In this document: positions 5,826-6,010 of the stretch, piece by piece
How the letters are laid out: each line of letters opens with the position of its first letter
Numbering within the stretch: the stretch's first letter is position 1
NCBI GenBank assembly: GCA_030610515.1
Contig: JAUWRQ010000084.1
Span: 1 to 6,010 of the forward strand
Length of the DNA stretch: 6,010 nucleotides
Direction: 5' to 3'
Origin: Candidatus Eiseniibacteriota bacterium
Lineage (GTDB): Bacteria; Joyebacterota; Joyebacteria; Joyebacterales; Joyebacteraceae
The notes under the pieces: model-generated
Told to the model about the DNA's origin: nothing
What the model saw: only the letters and a program-made list of their open reading frames with translations
The model's database searches: none
Position numbers and translations under genes: made by a program

Positions 5826-6010
5826 TCACCTCTCCGACAGTCCGAGAACGTCGAGCATGTCGTAGAGTCCGGGAGGCTGCGCATAAACGAACTCGACGGC
5901 GCGCACGGCGCCCCTCGCGAACGCCTCTCTTGAGAACGCCTCGTGCGAGAACCTGAGCTCCTCGAGCTCGGACAGGAACAACACCTCGTGTCGTCCCACG
6001 ACCGCTCCCC
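5826..6010 (-). CDS. dapB: 4-hydroxy-tetrahydrodipicolinate reductase, C-terminal end (cut by window edge)
   Basis: The last 60 residues of DapB, the NAD(P)H-dependent reductase of the diaminopimelate/lysine pathway. The sequence GAVVGRHEVLFL, then SHEAFSREAFARGAVRA (21-37) and the terminal QPPGLYDMLDVLGL (44-57) are characteristic of the family's C-terminal domain. The SREAFARGA motif and the GLYDM(L)DVLGL ending are hard to mistake. The N-terminal Rossmann fold and the catalytic His/Lys region lie outside the window. The stop codon is TGA at 5828-5826. The next gene in the same direction, the HD nucleotidase, starts 91 bases on with no terminator between them. Confidence 0.92.
   Translation of the reverse strand, partial: GAVVGRHEVLFLSELEELRFSHEAFSREAFARGAVRAVEFVYAQPPGLYDMLDVLGLSER

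Overview
This is a GC-rich bacterial chromosomal window made almost entirely of conserved housekeeping genes, packed tightly and mostly on the minus strand. I see no mobile element, CRISPR array, tRNA, rRNA or phage gene. Codons strongly prefer G or C in the third position throughout, and no stretch looks foreign in composition. The proteins are all bacterial in type (bacterial ProRS with a YbaK-like insertion, UvrC, S20, DapB, Xer recombinase). The lineage cannot be named safely from these genes; a GC-rich, poorly sampled phylum is possible, but that is a guess.

Layout from the right edge leftwards on the minus strand: the C-terminal end of dapB (lysine/diaminopimelate synthesis, cut by the window edge), a 196-residue HD-domain nucleotidase of the YfbR/HDDC2 type, and proS (prolyl-tRNA synthetase). 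These three run in one direction with short gaps (91 and 19 bases) and look like one transcription unit. It ends at a hairpin at 3313-3345. Towards that same hairpin, from the other side, runs rpsT (ribosomal protein S20), the only plus-strand gene. It starts with TTG behind a strong Shine-Dalgarno and has a clear promoter and a structured leader. Back-to-back with the rpsT promoter is a second good promoter for the minus-strand set uvrC - ogt - xerD. These are nucleotide excision repair, direct alkyl-guanine reversal, and chromosome dimer resolution; the last is cut by the left window edge. uvrC and ogt overlap by 20 bases and ogt and xerD are 4 bases apart, so this is very probably a single genome-maintenance operon.

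I found no undescribed system. The most interesting non-coding feature is a long imperfect hairpin in the rpsT 5' leader, just upstream of its ribosome binding site. It is a reasonable candidate for autogenous control by S20. The other observations are small: divergent promoters 26 bases apart, a shared convergent terminator, the repair-gene operon, and a few family-atypical residues.
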